From PLA3 sp964592235 (lineage in GTDB: Bacteria; Planctomycetota; Phycisphaerae; UBA1845; UTPLA1): 64,000 nt of DNA. The stretch's first letter is position 1. Every line of letters starts with the position of its first letter. Of the stretch, positions 35,444 to 44,277 are shown piece after piece. Both the position numbers and the translations under genes were made by a program. Where the stretch lies: positions 65,287-129,286 of the forward strand of contig CAZQCF010000009.1 in the NCBI GenBank assembly GCA_964592235.1, read 5' to 3'. The notes beneath the pieces are model-generated. The model saw only the letters and a program-made list of their open reading frames with translations. It had not been told where the DNA came from and made no database searches.

Positions 35444-35827
35444 ATGGCCAACAAGCTCGATCAGTTCTTTTCACTCACACGAGATGAATTCTTGGCCATG
35501 GCGCGCGATCACGACTTGATGAGATGCTCGCCGCTGGAATCAGAAGATGAAGTTCGCCCGCGCCTTTCCTGTTTGACTGACGTGCAAGTCGAATACCTTC
35601 GGGTTTGCTACCACCTTGCCAGTCGTCCTATTCCGGATGACTTCTTGTTGGTCCTTGTTCGCAGTCCGTCTTACTCCATTCGGATGAACGCACTAGCGGC
35701 TCTCACGGATCAGGGATGCGTGTCGCCCGCACTTCGAAGTATTGTCGAACAGATCACGATTGAATCAAGAATGCCAATGGAAAGGTCGCTGGCGATGCAG
35801 GTTCTGTCGAATACAATGTCGAAATAG
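35444..35827 (+). CDS. Hypothetical protein of 127 residues
   Basis: Soluble, helical, with codon use clearly less GC-biased than neighbours (many TTG, ACT, TCG, CGG mixtures). The second half (RSPSYSIRMNALAALTDQG) resembles one or two HEAT-like units, as in some toxin-immunity proteins, but this is not firm. ATG start lacks a strong ribosome site. An origin by transfer is possible from composition. Confidence 0.5.
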   Translation: MANKLDQFFSLTRDEFLAMARDHDLMRCSPLESEDEVRPRLSCLTDVQVEYLRVCYHLASRPIPDDFLLVLVRSPSYSIRMNALAALTDQGCVSPALRSIVEQITIESRMPMERSLAMQVLSNTMSK

Positions 35828-35937
35828 CCATTCAGTCGCTTGGAAGTACCATTGCTGGATTAGAGAAACTCAAAAGTCGCCTCCTTTTGCTCCCTCACTT
35901 ATTTCCTATTTCTTTCTTCACCTCAAAGTGAATACTA

Positions 35938-35960
35938 GATTCCCGCTTTCGCGGCAATTA
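35938..35960. repeat. ATTCCCGC palindrome, copy 3 (degraded)
   Basis: gattcccgctttcgcggcaattacg: the right arm carries mismatches. It lies near the stop side of the RlmI-like methyltransferase gene. Confidence 0.6.
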
Positions 35961-35991
35961 CGATAAAGCGACAAAACTTGCGATCTGCGCG

Positions 35992-37035
35992 CTAATCCAC
36001 GCGCGCGAGGACGGCCTTTGCATACTCCGCGTCACCCGCAAAGTCGATGGGCAACAGGGGGCGTTTGAGGATGTGCGCGCGGCGGGGCGGGCCGGGGCCG
36101 TCGCGCGATTCGGCGGCGGCGTGGAGCTGGGCCTCCATGCGTTTCATTGACATCTGTCGGTAATTAGTCGCGAAGAAGAGATGCCCGCCGGGGGCCAGCA
36201 GACTGATCGCACCCGCGAGCAAGCGATCGAGATCGGTGTCCAGCTCAAAGACGCGCGCCGGGCGCCGCGTGCGCGAGAACGTCGGCGGATCGAGCACGAT
36301 CAGGTCGTACGTCAATCTCTGGCGCGCGGCGCGGGCGAAAAAGTCAAACGTATCTGAAGCGTAGAATCGCGTTGCGGGACCATTACGCGAACCACCTGGG
36401 GCCGCTTCGGTCGGCGCGCGGGTATCGAAGCCGTTGAGCGCGAAATTGTCGCGTCCCCATTCGAGGTAGCGGCGCGCAAGGTCCACGCTTGCGACGTGCG
36501 CCGCGCCGCCCTGCGCCGCCGCCACCGAGAATCCGCACGTGTAGGCGAAGAGATTCAGCACGCGCCGGCCGGCCGCCAGCTCGCGAGTCAGGCGCCGATT
36601 GTCGCGATGTTCGAGGAAGAGGCCGACGGAGAAGCCGTCGTAGGGGCGGATGATGAACCGCAGGCCGTGCTCGTCGATGGTGATCTCGGGCGATGTGGGT
36701 TGCCCGATCCACGGCGTCGCGTCGCGATGGCGAGCGTCGAGATCGCGCTCGGCGGCGGCGCGATCCTTCACGAATCGCTTGAGGTAGACGCCGGTCGTGC
36801 CGAGGGCTTCGTGGGCGGCTTGTGCGATGGTTTGCAGCCGTTCGAGTGGGAGGTCGGCGCGCCCCTCGTGCCATTGGACGATCAGCGCGGGGCCGAATCG
36901 CTCGATGACGACGCCGTCCAGCCCGTCAGCCTTACCATTAAGAACTCGATAAGCGGTGGTCGAGTCGGACTCGATGAGCGGCATTCGGCGTGCGATCGCG
37001 GCTTCGAGGAGGCGAGAATCCGCAGGAACGTTCAT
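35992..37035 (-). CDS. Class I SAM-dependent RNA methyltransferase, RlmI-like
   Basis: 347 residues. An N-terminal substrate-recognition region contains YRVLNGKADGLDGVVIERFG. The Rossmann methyltransferase domain has motif I VLNLFAYTCGFSVAAAQGGA, motif II ASVDLARRYLEWGRDNFALNG and the catalytic motif IV LIVLDPPTFSR; FATNYRQMS is near motif VI. The family methylates C5 of cytosine in 23S rRNA (RlmI) or a guanine (RlmK/L), but the exact site is uncertain. The N-terminal PUA domain of RlmI is short or absent here. Confidence 0.9.
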   Translation of the reverse strand: MNVPADSRLLEAAIARRMPLIESDSTTAYRVLNGKADGLDGVVIERFGPALIVQWHEGRADLPLERLQTIAQAAHEALGTTGVYLKRFVKDRAAAERDLDARHRDATPWIGQPTSPEITIDEHGLRFIIRPYDGFSVGLFLEHRDNRRLTRELAAGRRVLNLFAYTCGFSVAAAQGGAAHVASVDLARRYLEWGRDNFALNGFDTRAPTEAAPGGSRNGPATRFYASDTFDFFARAARQRLTYDLIVLDPPTFSRTRRPARVFELDTDLDRLLAGAISLLAPGGHLFFATNYRQMSMKRMEAQLHAAAESRDGPGPPRRAHILKRPLLPIDFAGDAEYAKAVLARVD

Positions 37036-37274
37036 CGTGGCATGATAGCCTGCGACAGGATGGTGAACCCGTCAGTCGAATGGTCGCGAGCGCGGATGAC
37101 GAGCGAGGCGAGGCGCATTTACCGGACGCTTGCGATTGTCGATACGGAGTCGTAAGATTAGGTGGTATCGACGGCTAGGGAGCGCTGGCGGCGCGGGCGG
37201 AATTGAGGCGCCGCGATCGGGGAGCAACACCCAAGCATCCAGGTTCCCAACAAACGCCGGGATGGAAGTGCATC

Positions 37275-37904
37275 GTGAACGCTCAATCGACGGGGACAAG
37301 CTGCAACGTCCTGGTGCTGAACCGGCACTATCTGGCGATTCGCGTCGTGAACGTGAAGCGGGCGTTCAGCCTGCTCTGTCGCGAGCTGGCGGAGGTGGTG
37401 CACCTCGAGAGCGGCCAGTTCCTTTCCTACGATTTCTCCGAGTGGTGCGAGCTAAGTTCGCTGGCGCGCGAGTTTGAGCCGGATGCCCACGACTGGATTC
37501 GCACGGTGCGGCTGCATATCGCCGTGCCGCGAATCATTCGGCTGGCGGTGTACGACCGTCTGCCGCGGCAGGCAGTGAAGTTTAACCGGCGGAACATCTA
37601 CGCGCGGGATGGCAACAGTTGTCAATATTGCGGCCGGCGCTTCCCGACGACCGAGCTCTCGCTGGATCACGTCGTGCCCAAGAGCCTCGGCGGCAAGACA
37701 ACGTGGGAGAACATCGTCTGCGCCTGTCTGAAGTGCAACATCCGCAAGGGCGGCCGCACCCCCGAGCAGGCCGGCATGCACCTGACGACCGTCCCTAAGA
37801 AGCCCAAGCGCAACCCGGTGCTGACCGTGAAGCTGTCGGACGGCCGGTACTCGAGTTGGAAAGCCTTTCTGGACAACGCCTACTGGTCGGTCGAGCTGAA
37901 GTAG
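37275..37904 (+). CDS. HNH endonuclease
   Basis: 209 residues from GTG at 37275 (GGAAG upstream). The C-terminal half is a zinc HNH domain: CQYCGRRFP, LSLDHVVPKSLGG (catalytic His), WENIVCACLKCNIRKGGRTP (second CxxC). Planctomycetes carry many similar HNH proteins of unknown target, often annotated only by domain. The N-terminal 100 residues (NRHYLAIRVVNVKRAFSLL) are shared with that group. No mobile-element partner is adjacent. Confidence 0.9.
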   Translation: MNAQSTGTSCNVLVLNRHYLAIRVVNVKRAFSLLCRELAEVVHLESGQFLSYDFSEWCELSSLAREFEPDAHDWIRTVRLHIAVPRIIRLAVYDRLPRQAVKFNRRNIYARDGNSCQYCGRRFPTTELSLDHVVPKSLGGKTTWENIVCACLKCNIRKGGRTPEQAGMHLTTVPKKPKRNPVLTVKLSDGRYSSWKAFLDNAYWSVELK

Positions 37905-38259
37905 CGGCGTTGAATTCCTGAACACCCGCGGGCAATTTGGTACTGGTAGCATTTGAACCGAGCCGCGCGCGTAGGCTACGTAGAACCGCAGAAAGTTTCG
38001 TTTGTTGCACAGGAATCAGAAAGTGTGGGACCGGCTAATAGCCGGTCCGGCACAGGCTATTAGCCTGTGCCACACAACATGAAGGCTTGCTCGGTTCTGC
38101 TTAGCGGGTTCCATCCATTTGGCCGTCCCAAACCCGCTTTCTAGGGGTCGCGGCTCGGATGAACAGGCAAACACTACCTGCACCGGCAATTAGACCGTCC
38201 AAACCGGCGGTTGACCCTTGCGCGCGTGTATAATAACGAGGGCACAGGGGAGCCATGCC
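37905..38259. other. Intergenic region with palindromic elements
   Basis: 355 bases without a gene. It holds a CCGAGCCGCG/CGCGGCTCGG pair (37958-37977 and 38146-38158) surrounding a double hairpin (38024-38075). The last 40 bases should contain the leader of the PEP-CTERM gene, with GGGGAG at 38247-38252. Confidence 0.7.
38024..38075. repeat. Double-hairpin repeat with GTGTG...CACAC ends
   Basis: Two adjacent palindromes, ggaccggctaatagccggtcc (38028-38048) and gcacaggctattagcctgtgc (38050-38070), are enclosed by the inverted ends GTGTGG and CCACAC. A single-hairpin relative with the same cacaggct...agcctgtgccacac text lies at about 26970-26995. Confidence 0.85.
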
Positions 38260-39054
38260 GTGTCATACACGTTGCAGAGCAAGAGTGTCATCGCGAGCGC
38301 GCTGGCCGGCGCGCTAGCCATGGTCGCGTGCGGTCTGGCTCGGGGTGATGAGATTGTCTTCGACAATTTTAGTTCACTCGGCGGCAACTGCTACTTCTGC
38401 ACCGGGCCAAGTTCGCAGGACGGCTTCTTGTTTCCGTGGGATTCCGGCGCGGCGGACGATTTTGTCCTCATACCGAGCGTGGATCCGTCGGGCAAGTGGA
38501 AGCTCACGGCGCTTTCGTGGTCGGGCGCCATTCCGATCGGCGGGGGCACGCCGGTGCCGGTGGGACTGTTCAACATCATCATCTGGCCGCAGGACATGAA
38601 CGGGCCGAAACCTTCGGGCGGCACACCGATGGGATCGCCGGACTATTCCCAAGCGCTTTACCACTTTGAGGACGTTCCGACGTTGGCCGAGCCGAATGAA
38701 AACGGCGAGCGATTCTGGGATTACTCGGCGACGTTGCCGGCCGGCGTGGTGCTCGATCCGAATGTTCCCTACTGGCTGGAGATTCAGGCAGTTGTCGGTT
38801 TTCTTCCGTACTGGACCTGGCAGCCGGTCAACAGCGGACAGGGGGCCGTGCCGCACATCGGCGATACGCTTCTGGGCGTGCCGTTCTGGGATGAGAACGG
38901 CTCGGTCCTTGATCTGTCGTTCACGCTGTATGGCGAGCCCGCGCCCGAGCCGGGGACGGCGATGCTTCTGCTTGCCGGGGCGGGCGGGTTGGTGCTGCGC
39001 CGCCGTCGTCAGGGGTCCATGAGCGGGCCGGGAATGCTCGACAGACGTGCATAA
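38260..39054 (+). CDS. PEP-CTERM sorting-domain exported protein
   Basis: 264 residues from GTG at 38260 (GGGGAG seven bases upstream; longer starts upstream lack support). A signal peptide (ASALAGALAMVACGLARGD) leads to a beta-rich body of about 200 residues with no catalytic motif. The tail has EPGTAMLLLAGAGGLVLRRRRQ, the PEP-CTERM signal for exosortase. Unusually, 13 residues (GSMSGPGMLDRRA) continue past the Arg cluster; they arise in the 46-base overlap with the convergent gene at 39009. The exosortase gene is not in the window. Confidence 0.85.
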   Translation: MSYTLQSKSVIASALAGALAMVACGLARGDEIVFDNFSSLGGNCYFCTGPSSQDGFLFPWDSGAADDFVLIPSVDPSGKWKLTALSWSGAIPIGGGTPVPVGLFNIIIWPQDMNGPKPSGGTPMGSPDYSQALYHFEDVPTLAEPNENGERFWDYSATLPAGVVLDPNVPYWLEIQAVVGFLPYWTWQPVNSGQGAVPHIGDTLLGVPFWDENGSVLDLSFTLYGEPAPEPGTAMLLLAGAGGLVLRRRRQGSMSGPGMLDRRA

Positions 39055-39809
39055 GTGACCGGCACGCCGGCCAGCATCCCCTGCAACGACAGGAAATCCG
39101 CCGACAGCGCCGCGTTTTCAAATCCCACCGGATATCCCAGCGTCGTCGTTACGAAATTCACCGTGTTCAAGGTGCGCGTCGGTTCGTTGGCCGTTGCCAG
39201 CACGACCGACTGGCCGGGTGCGCCGCGGATCGGCCGGTTGTTGTAGGCCACGTAGAAGTTCCCGTCGCCGGCGATGGTCCGATCGAAAAGAATCGCGCCG
39301 ATCACTTGCCCGTTGTTGCCGAATCGGATGATCGTGCGCCCGTAGGCGTTGATCGATTCCCACGCGCCGGCCAGAACGGCGACGGTGTTGTCGAGTTGCA
39401 GCGGAATGGTGATGTTTTGCGTGACGGGGTGGCAGCCGTCGGCCGCGGCGACGACCGTGACGGACTGATTGGCCGTCAGGTAGCCCGGTGCAGACACTTG
39501 CATCGTAAACGTGCCGAGGGTATCGAGCGCGAGGACCATGCCGTTGCACATGCCGTCGGAACAGATGCCGGTGAACGGCCCGACGCTGTTGACGCGGAAG
39601 GAGATCGAGGCGATCGGCAGCACCTGCCCCGCGCCGTTGGTGACCTTGAGAACGACGGACGGCACGGGGTCGCCCGGGCATTCGCCGGTGGGAGGGAACG
39701 GAAAGCCGCCGCACTGGCCGCCGGACATGCCGAGGGCCGGCAGCAGCAAGGCGAGCAATGCACAGGAGGTTCGAAATCGGTTTGAGCGATTACGGAAAGT
39801 TTGAATCAT
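39009..39809 (-). CDS. Hypothetical secreted protein with a carboxypeptidase-regulatory-like domain
   Basis: 266 residues from the ATG at 39807-39809 (39833 is the alternative). The N-terminal hydrophobic segment (ALLALLLPALGMSGGQCGG) may be a lipoprotein signal with Cys near residue 35. The first 110 mature residues (PSVVLKVTNGAGQVLPIASISFRV...GYLTANQSVTVVA) resemble CarboxypepD_reg-like beta modules. No active site. It overlaps the PEP-CTERM gene tail-to-tail by 46 bases. Confidence 0.65.
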   Translation of the reverse strand: MIQTFRNRSNRFRTSCALLALLLPALGMSGGQCGGFPFPPTGECPGDPVPSVVLKVTNGAGQVLPIASISFRVNSVGPFTGICSDGMCNGMVLALDTLGTFTMQVSAPGYLTANQSVTVVAAADGCHPVTQNITIPLQLDNTVAVLAGAWESINAYGRTIIRFGNNGQVIGAILFDRTIAGDGNFYVAYNNRPIRGAPGQSVVLATANEPTRTLNTVNFVTTTLGYPVGFENAALSADFLSLQGMLAGVPVTYARLSSIPGPLMDP

Positions 39810-40029
39810 CGTAGTGTGGGTGCGGTAAATCATCTGGGCGAGGGAACGCTCAATTGTAGCGTGGTCGCGGCCGCTCGTCGCGGCGGAGCGAGGACGTCGT
39901 TTATTCGGACGGTGGCTCCCCAATCCCGAATGCGACTCGCTGGGCAAGGTTGAAGGATGGCGTGGATGCGCAGGCCGCGGACCGGCCGGTGTTCACGCGG
40001 TTCAAGTCAGCCAATGGGGGGAACGAGAG

Positions 40030-40491
40030 ATGAAGAATCGTCGATGGATCGAAGTCTGGTTCGGCATGATGAGCGCGACAACCTTGTGCGCGGGCGGCTG
40101 CGGCAGCGCCTTCAATCAGCACGCGCAGATGATGGACGCGATGCGCGGTGTGATGAAGGACGCGGCATCGCGCCTGGGTGAGTCGGGCAACGGGCAGATC
40201 GCGGCGGGCGGGCACGTGGTCAACCCCGGGATTCGCGTGAGCGGCGGCGTGGAGTACTTCGCGGTCGCGCGGTACGAGGGCGTCGGCGGGCAGGTGCAGG
40301 CGTCGATGTCGGGGCCGCTCGACCGGCCGGTGTCGCCGGAGGTTCAGGCGGCGGCCGACGCGATCTGGCGAGATTCATCGATGTCGGCGAATCAAAGGCT
40401 GGACCTGCTGCGCGAGTTGATCCAGGGCCGCGCTTCGACACGGAAGTCCGCCTTCGGCTCGTCGAGCACCGAGGAGTCGATTCGTGAATAG
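40030..40491 (+). CDS. Small lipoprotein of unknown function
   Basis: 153 residues. A signal of about 20 residues ends in CAGGC with a lipobox Cys. The mature part starts with a helical NQHAQMMDAMRGVMKDAASRL and continues hydrophilic; no family is recognised. It overlaps the next gene by eight bases (40484-40491), implying coupled translation. Confidence 0.6.
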   Translation: MKNRRWIEVWFGMMSATTLCAGGCGSAFNQHAQMMDAMRGVMKDAASRLGESGNGQIAAGGHVVNPGIRVSGGVEYFAVARYEGVGGQVQASMSGPLDRPVSPEVQAAADAIWRDSSMSANQRLDLLRELIQGRASTRKSAFGSSSTEESIRE

Positions 40492-41008
40492 GCGTTGCGC
40501 GACTTGGACGCAGTTCTGTCGCGCGAGCGTTCTGATCGCGGTATGCCAGTTGGCGGGGGCGTGCGTGTATCCCGCCGCGGTCGCGGGCGGCGACGCAGAT
40601 GCCAGTGTTGCGGCACTACGGACGGAGTTGAAGGGCGTCAGCGCGGCGCTGGTGCAGATGCGAACCGATCTGACGGCCGGACGCGACATTCAAACCAACG
40701 ATCCGTGGACGCTGCGGCTGCTCGGCGTGGGGTTGCTGCTGCTGGGGTTGAGTTATCCCGTTGGGAAGCTTGTCTGGACGACGCTGGGCGGCGATCGGCT
40801 TCGGCGAGGCGGGGCGGATGCATGGCCAATGTCGCGGCGGCGCACGATCGGGGACAAGGCGGCTTCAACCGTCGGTGAGGCGACCGAGTTTGTGCCGGGA
40901 CCGCCGGCGCGAGGCGGCCTGCACACCGAGACGAAAGCGATGGTTGTGATCGACGAGCCGGTTTTGTCGCAAAACAGCCCGGCGGCTATCATGGAGCGTC
41001 CCGATTGA
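40484..41008 (+). CDS. Small membrane lipoprotein of unknown function
   Basis: 174 residues with GTG start inside the end of the preceding gene. The N terminus has a lipobox LAGAC and an internal membrane helix near residues 80-102 (LGVGLLLLGLSYPVGKLVW). Soluble ends carry many Arg and Pro. No named family. The overlapping two-lipoprotein layout vaguely resembles spanin pairs, but there is no other phage gene here and the sequences do not show it. Confidence 0.55.
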   Translation: MNRRCATWTQFCRASVLIAVCQLAGACVYPAAVAGGDADASVAALRTELKGVSAALVQMRTDLTAGRDIQTNDPWTLRLLGVGLLLLGLSYPVGKLVWTTLGGDRLRRGGADAWPMSRRRTIGDKAASTVGEATEFVPGPPARGGLHTETKAMVVIDEPVLSQNSPAAIMERPD

Positions 41009-41063
41009 GCGGTATGTGCGCCGCCAACGGGGCTTTGTTCCTGCTTGCCGGGAGTGGTGCAAC

Positions 41064-41918
41064 ATGTCTCACAAGAGAATCGTGTTTGGGTTCGCCGCGT
41101 TGTTGTTTTCATCGTTTCAGGTTGAAGCGCTGAATGCGTTCGAGCCACCGGTCGCCAAGGGACGCAAGGTTAAGGCGAAGGCCTCCGAGGAAGACGAGGG
41201 CGGCGGAGCGAAGACCGGCCCTTCGGACAAGGAAAAGGGCGAGACCAAGGGCACGTCGGCAACGGGTCTGAACAAGGGGCCGAACGAGAAGACGCGCTAT
41301 GAGTTTGACTCGGAATCGGCGCGGAATCAGATTTCGTTCACGTCGAAAGCGCCGGGTGAGACGATCAAGGGCACGGCGAAGAAGATCGAAGGCTGGCTGG
41401 AACTGAATCCTCGAAACGTGATGGAAGGCGCGACGGGTGAGATCAAGGTTCCCTGGAGCGACGTATCGACGGGGAACAAGATGCGTGACTCGCACATGCG
41501 CGACGCCTCGCAGGGTTGGGTGGATGCCGCGACGCATCCGGAGATTGTGTTCAAAGTGACGGGTGTCGAAGAGAGCAACTTGCAGAAGAAGAACACCAAG
41601 GCGACGTTGTTCAAAACCAAGCTGGTCGGCACGATGTCGCTGAACGGGCGGGACGTGGAGATGACCATCCCCGTTACGCTGTCGTACGTGGCGAAGACGG
41701 CCAAGACGAAAGAAGCCCTTGGCATCAAGGGATCGTTCAAGATTCCGCTGAAGGATTTCGGGATCGAGGGCAAACCCGGCGCGATCGGCAGCAAAGTGGC
41801 GGCGGTGCAGGACATCAAGGTTTCGGTGGTTCTGGCGCGGTCCGGCGGCGAGGAGCCGGCGGATTCGCCGAAGCCGTCGCCGAAGGGCAAACCGAAGCCG
41901 CGGCCGAAGGGCATTTGA
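41064..41918 (+). CDS. YceI family periplasmic protein
   Basis: 284 residues with GGGAG nine bases before the ATG. A signal peptide is followed by a charged Lys/Glu/Gly linker (residues 30-70) and a lipocalin-like YceI domain (RYEFDSESARNQISFTSKAPGETIKGTAKKIEG, then GWVDAATHPEIVFKVTGV and GTMSLNGRDVEMTIPVTL). YceI proteins bind isoprenoid-like lipids. The C terminus is Lys/Pro-rich. Confidence 0.9.
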   Translation: MSHKRIVFGFAALLFSSFQVEALNAFEPPVAKGRKVKAKASEEDEGGGAKTGPSDKEKGETKGTSATGLNKGPNEKTRYEFDSESARNQISFTSKAPGETIKGTAKKIEGWLELNPRNVMEGATGEIKVPWSDVSTGNKMRDSHMRDASQGWVDAATHPEIVFKVTGVEESNLQKKNTKATLFKTKLVGTMSLNGRDVEMTIPVTLSYVAKTAKTKEALGIKGSFKIPLKDFGIEGKPGAIGSKVAAVQDIKVSVVLARSGGEEPADSPKPSPKGKPKPRPKGI

Positions 41919-42030
41919 TTGTGAGTAGAGTGGCGTGTGATCGCGGCAGCGTGAAGTGATGGTCCATGAAGTGATTCCAAGACCGTCACCGCGGCGAAAA
42001 CCGGGGTCCGGATCATTCGGGAATTCACGG

Positions 42031-42052
42031 GATTCCCGCTTTCGCGGGAAGG
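42031..42052. repeat. ATTCCCGC palindrome, copy 4
   Basis: gattcccgctttcgcgggaagg between YceI and the ALDH gene. Same family as 27276-27300. Confidence 0.7.
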
Positions 42053-42190
42053 GCGGTATCGAGCGCAATGAGTATTGGGCCGGCGTCCCAGTGAGGTCGT
42101 GAATTGCTCGGCGCTTATGATCACGCCGCGAGGTTTTCATCCGATCGGACGGGTTGAGACAAAACGGACATCGAGAGACAAGGTCAACGC

Positions 42191-43759
42191 ATGCAAGAGA
42201 TTCTCAAGCGTTTGGGCATCGAGTCGGTCAATCCCGGCGGGTTCTGCGGGACGTGGCTGGGAAGCGATTCGAAGCTGGAGAGCACGTCACCGATCGACGG
42301 CAAAGTTATCGGGGCGGTGTCGCAGGTCAACTCGGCCGAGTACGAACAGATCATGCAGGCGGCCGCGAAGGCATTTGAGTCGTGGCGGGTGACGCCGGCG
42401 CCGGTTCGCGGCGAGGTGGTGCGTCAGTTGGGCAATGCGCTGCGCGAGGTGAAGGCGGATCTTGGCGCGCTGGTGACGCTGGAGATGGGGAAGATTCGCG
42501 CCGAGGGCGAGGGCGAAGTGCAGGAGATGATCGACATCTGCGATTTCGCGTGCGGATTGTCGCGACAGTTGTATGGATTGAGCATGCACAGCGAGCGGCC
42601 GGGGCATCGGATGTATGAACAGTGGCATCCGCTGGGCATCGTGGGCGTGATCAGCGCGTTTAATTTTCCGGTGGCGGTGTGGGCGTGGAACTCGGCGCTG
42701 GCGGCGGTGTGCGGCAATGCGACGCTGTGGAAGCCCAGCAGCAAGACGCCGCTGACGGCTGTCGCGGTGACGAAGATCGCGGAGCGCGTCTGCCGGGCGA
42801 ACAAGGTTGATCCGGCGATTTTCAGCCTCGTGATCGGCAAGGGATCGACGATCGGCGAGCAGTTGATCAACGACCGGCGGATCCCGCAGATCTCGGCGAC
42901 GGGTTCATGCCGGATGGGCTATCGGATCGGCGAGGTGGTGGGCAAGCGGCTGGGGCGGACGATTTTGGAGCTGGGCGGGAATAATGCCATCATTGTGACA
43001 CCCGAGGCCGATCTGGACCTGGCATTGCGGGCGATCGTGTTCGGGTCGGTCGGCACGGCCGGGCAGCGCTGCACGAGCACGCGGCGGTTGATTGTGCATG
43101 AAAGCGTACGGAAGGACCTGACGGATCGGCTGGTGGCGGCGTACGAGCAGGTCGAAATAGGAAATCCGCTTGATGAGGAAACGCTTATGGGGCCACTCAT
43201 CGACTTAGACGCCATGGGAAATATGTTATCAGCCATGTTGCAACTAAAAGCAGAGGGCGGCCGGATACTCATCGGAGGTAAGCCGTTACCTCCCGAACAT
43301 AACCCAAGCGGATGCTATGTCGAACCGTGTCTTGCACTTGCAGAAAACCACTACAAGATTGTGCAAGAGGAGACGTTCGCGCCGATTTTGTACATCATCG
43401 GTTACGGCAAAGCGGCTTCGTCGGGCGGCAAACCTCACGGATCGGGACTGAACGATCTGGATGAAGCCATTCGTCTGCATAACGACGTGCCGCAGGGGTT
43501 GAGCAGTGCGATCTTCACGCGCAATCTGCTGGAGGCCGAGCGGTTTCTGTCGGCCGTCGGCAGCGATTGCGGCATTGCGAATGTGAACATCGGCACGAGC
43601 GGGGCGGAGATCGGCGGGGCGTTCGGCGGCGAGAAGGAGACCGGCGGCGGGCGCGAGAGCGGGTCGGACAGCTGGAAGGCGTACATGCGGCGGCAGACGA
43701 ATACGATTAATTACACGACGGAGCTGCCGCTGGCGCAGGGGATTCGGTTTGGGGAGTGA
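42191..43759 (+). CDS. Aldehyde dehydrogenase, ALDH7 (antiquitin)-like
   Basis: 522 residues. Catalytic Glu260 (TILELGGNNA) and nucleophile Cys294 (GTAGQRCTSTRR) are in place. FNFPVAVWAWN and the Rossmann Lys (LWKPSSKTPLT) match the ALDH7 family (alpha-aminoadipic semialdehyde or betaine/aminoaldehyde dehydrogenases). The C-terminal SGSDSWKAYMRRQTNTINYT is the oligomerisation strand region. A stretch of about 70 codons near 43150-43370 uses codons (ATA, TTA, CTA, GGA) that are rare in the rest of the gene. Confidence 0.93.
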   Translation: MQEILKRLGIESVNPGGFCGTWLGSDSKLESTSPIDGKVIGAVSQVNSAEYEQIMQAAAKAFESWRVTPAPVRGEVVRQLGNALREVKADLGALVTLEMGKIRAEGEGEVQEMIDICDFACGLSRQLYGLSMHSERPGHRMYEQWHPLGIVGVISAFNFPVAVWAWNSALAAVCGNATLWKPSSKTPLTAVAVTKIAERVCRANKVDPAIFSLVIGKGSTIGEQLINDRRIPQISATGSCRMGYRIGEVVGKRLGRTILELGGNNAIIVTPEADLDLALRAIVFGSVGTAGQRCTSTRRLIVHESVRKDLTDRLVAAYEQVEIGNPLDEETLMGPLIDLDAMGNMLSAMLQLKAEGGRILIGGKPLPPEHNPSGCYVEPCLALAENHYKIVQEETFAPILYIIGYGKAASSGGKPHGSGLNDLDEAIRLHNDVPQGLSSAIFTRNLLEAERFLSAVGSDCGIANVNIGTSGAEIGGAFGGEKETGGGRESGSDSWKAYMRRQTNTINYTTELPLAQGIRFGE

Positions 43760-43932
43760 GGCTTATTGACTTCGCTTACCATTCAACCGGAATCTGTCGT
43801 CGGACCCTTGTAAGTGACTTCGCAGCCACAAAGCCGCGGTATCGATCGACACTCTATCTATCCGCTTCCCATACATGGCAGGCACCGACGTTTGATCGTG
43901 CGCGACATAAGGCGACGAACACTTGAATCGTG

Positions 43933-44277
43933 CTATGGCCGAGGGCCGATTATTCGAGTCAGGTCGGCGATCAAGGTTGGAAGCTGGACTTCCAGGATGT
44001 CCCACAGAATGTCCCGGTCAATACTCGCATATCCGTGAACGAGTAGATTTCGCGTGCCGATGATTTTGCGCCAGGGAATTTCGGGATGCGCATCGCAGAA
44101 ACTGGTCGAGACATGCTTCGCGGCTTCTCCAATGATCTGAATAAAGCGTTCGCAGGCCGCGCCATACACGAGGTCTTTATCGAGATCCGCACGCGACCGA
44201 CCGCGCGAAGCCACTACCGCCAGCTCGGCGTGCTCCAACATGTCTCGCAGATAGGCTTTGTCATCATGCTGCGACAT
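43933..44277 (-). CDS. hepT: HepT-like (DUF86) toxin of a MntA-HepT system
   Basis: 114 residues. R76-x4-H81-x-Y83 (RNLLVHGY) is the HEPN RNase active-site motif R-x4-H-x-Y. HepT toxins are inactivated by AMPylation from MntA. Its start overlaps the MntA frame by 14 bases, the usual operon layout. Codon use is less GC-biased than surrounding genes. Confidence 0.9.
   Translation of the reverse strand: MSQHDDKAYLRDMLEHAELAVVASRGRSRADLDKDLVYGAACERFIQIIGEAAKHVSTSFCDAHPEIPWRKIIGTRNLLVHGYASIDRDILWDILEVQLPTLIADLTRIIGPRP

Noticed and set aside
40484..41008. Phage spanin pair
   Set aside because: The overlap and lipobox are suggestive, but there is no holin, endolysin or other phage gene, and the lengths and sequences do not fit.
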